Below, piece by piece: positions 5,230 to 5,679 of a DNA stretch of 5,679 nt (positions are counted from its first letter, which is position 1; each line of letters opens with the position of its first letter). The position numbers and the translations under genes were made by a program. The stretch is from JAUREX01 sp044356825 (GTDB lineage Bacteria; Pseudomonadota; Alphaproteobacteria; Rhodobacterales; Rhodobacteraceae), in assembly GCA_044356825.1 (NCBI GenBank), contig JBIKVM010000188.1:1-5679 (forward strand). The letters run 5' to 3'. The notes under the pieces are model-generated. The model was not told where the DNA came from. It saw only the letters and a program-made list of their open reading frames with translations, and made no database searches.

Positions 5230-5679
5230 GTGGCCTACATCAACTCTGACAGTGCGTTTGTTCAGACGTCACTCAATTTCAGCTATCCGGCCTTCGCGGC
5301 CGTCGGGGAGAGGTATTTCGAGGACAGCACGGACCTCTACGCTTTCGAGGACAAATGGTGCGAGCTTTTCTATCTCGATGAATGGAGTGTGGTGAACATT
5401 TTTGGCCGGAGCATCACCACCGGCAATGCAAATCAGATCACCGGGGGAACTGTCGAATACGTGGAGATCGGAACCTGGGATGACGTTCTCGAGGATTATT
5501 CCTATTATTTCTGGATCGATGGCCTATCCATCGGGGCGAAGGCCCTGTTCGATGCGCTGTACAGTCCGTCGACCGCGGATGAGAGGCAGATCTTGGACGC
5601 CCTCTTGTCGGGTGATGATGTCTTCTATCTTAGCAACTATGACGATGTCGCGTTGTCGCAGGGTGGAAACGATGTCCTG
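5230..5679 (+). CDS. RTX/hemolysin-type calcium-binding protein, N-terminal part (runs off the window)
   Basis: A GTG-started frame that stays open for 150 codons to the window edge; the C-terminus is missing. There is no Sec signal peptide (MAYINSDSAFVQTSLNF), as expected for a type I secretion substrate whose signal is C-terminal. Residues about 38-120 are rich in aromatic and acidic residues, including WIDGLSIGAKALFDAL (97-112). From about residue 124 the sequence reads ALLSGDDVFYLSNYDD and ends QGGNDVL, which matches the lead-in and first GGxxD-type nonapeptide of hemolysin-type calcium-binding repeats in many Rhodobacterales proteins. The frame is supported by the AAGGAGGG six bases upstream and by codon use like that of the lipoprotein. 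No catalytic domain is visible in the part present, so enzyme, adhesin or structural roles all remain open. The neighbouring lipoprotein also has calcium-binding loops. Confidence 0.75.
   Translation, partial: MAYINSDSAFVQTSLNFSYPAFAAVGERYFEDSTDLYAFEDKWCELFYLDEWSVVNIFGRSITTGNANQITGGTVEYVEIGTWDDVLEDYSYYFWIDGLSIGAKALFDALYSPSTADERQILDALLSGDDVFYLSNYDDVALSQGGNDVL

Noticed and set aside
5207..5395. A 62-codon plus-strand frame starting at GTG 5207
   Set aside because: It lies upstream of and out of phase with the strong ribosome binding site and has Ser/Arg-rich shadow composition; the frame from 5230 is open to the edge and family-like.

Overview
The window looks like a piece of a high-GC alphaproteobacterial chromosome, most likely Rhodobacterales. 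This is inferred from strong G/C bias at third codon positions, a GTG start two bases after the preceding stop, and an RTX-type protein whose style is common in marine Rhodobacteraceae. No rRNA, tRNA, CRISPR array, transposase or reverse transcriptase is visible.

Layout, left to right. (1) Positions 1-31 probably hold the last codons of an upstream gene. (2) Positions 77-1716 hold a tight two-gene operon: an alpha/beta hydrolase followed by a short-chain dehydrogenase/reductase (SDR). The SDR starts at a GTG two bases after the hydrolase stop and is followed by a perfect hairpin. The pair looks metabolic (hydrolysis of an ester, lactone or similar bond, then oxidation of an alcohol), but the substrate cannot be read from the sequence. 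(3) Positions 1865 to about 3425, minus strand, hold a decayed gene. Read across frames it gives a tandem architecture of DUF1566 (Lcl_C-like) units joined by bacterial Ig-like segments. It is broken by two in-frame nonsense codons and two frameshifts, yet keeps its natural C-terminus and a hairpin just beyond the stop. This was not obvious from any single reading frame. (4) Positions 3629-5128 hold an intact lipoprotein of 499 residues with three calcium-binding FG-GAP/VCBS-type D-x-[ND]-G-D-G motifs. (5) Positions 5167-5187 hold a terminator-like hairpin. (6) From 5230 to the window edge there is the N-terminal 150 codons of a GTG-started, strongly Shine-Dalgarno-led protein, which runs into what looks like the first RTX (hemolysin-type, calcium-binding) repeat.

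The left third is an ordinary catabolic-type operon. The right two thirds form an accessory region for surface or secreted proteins: one dead repeat protein, one lipoprotein and one probable type I secretion substrate. The last two carry calcium-binding motifs. I see no evidence of a new defence or mobile system. The most unusual item is the reconstructable pseudogene, followed by the adjacent calcium-binding pair.
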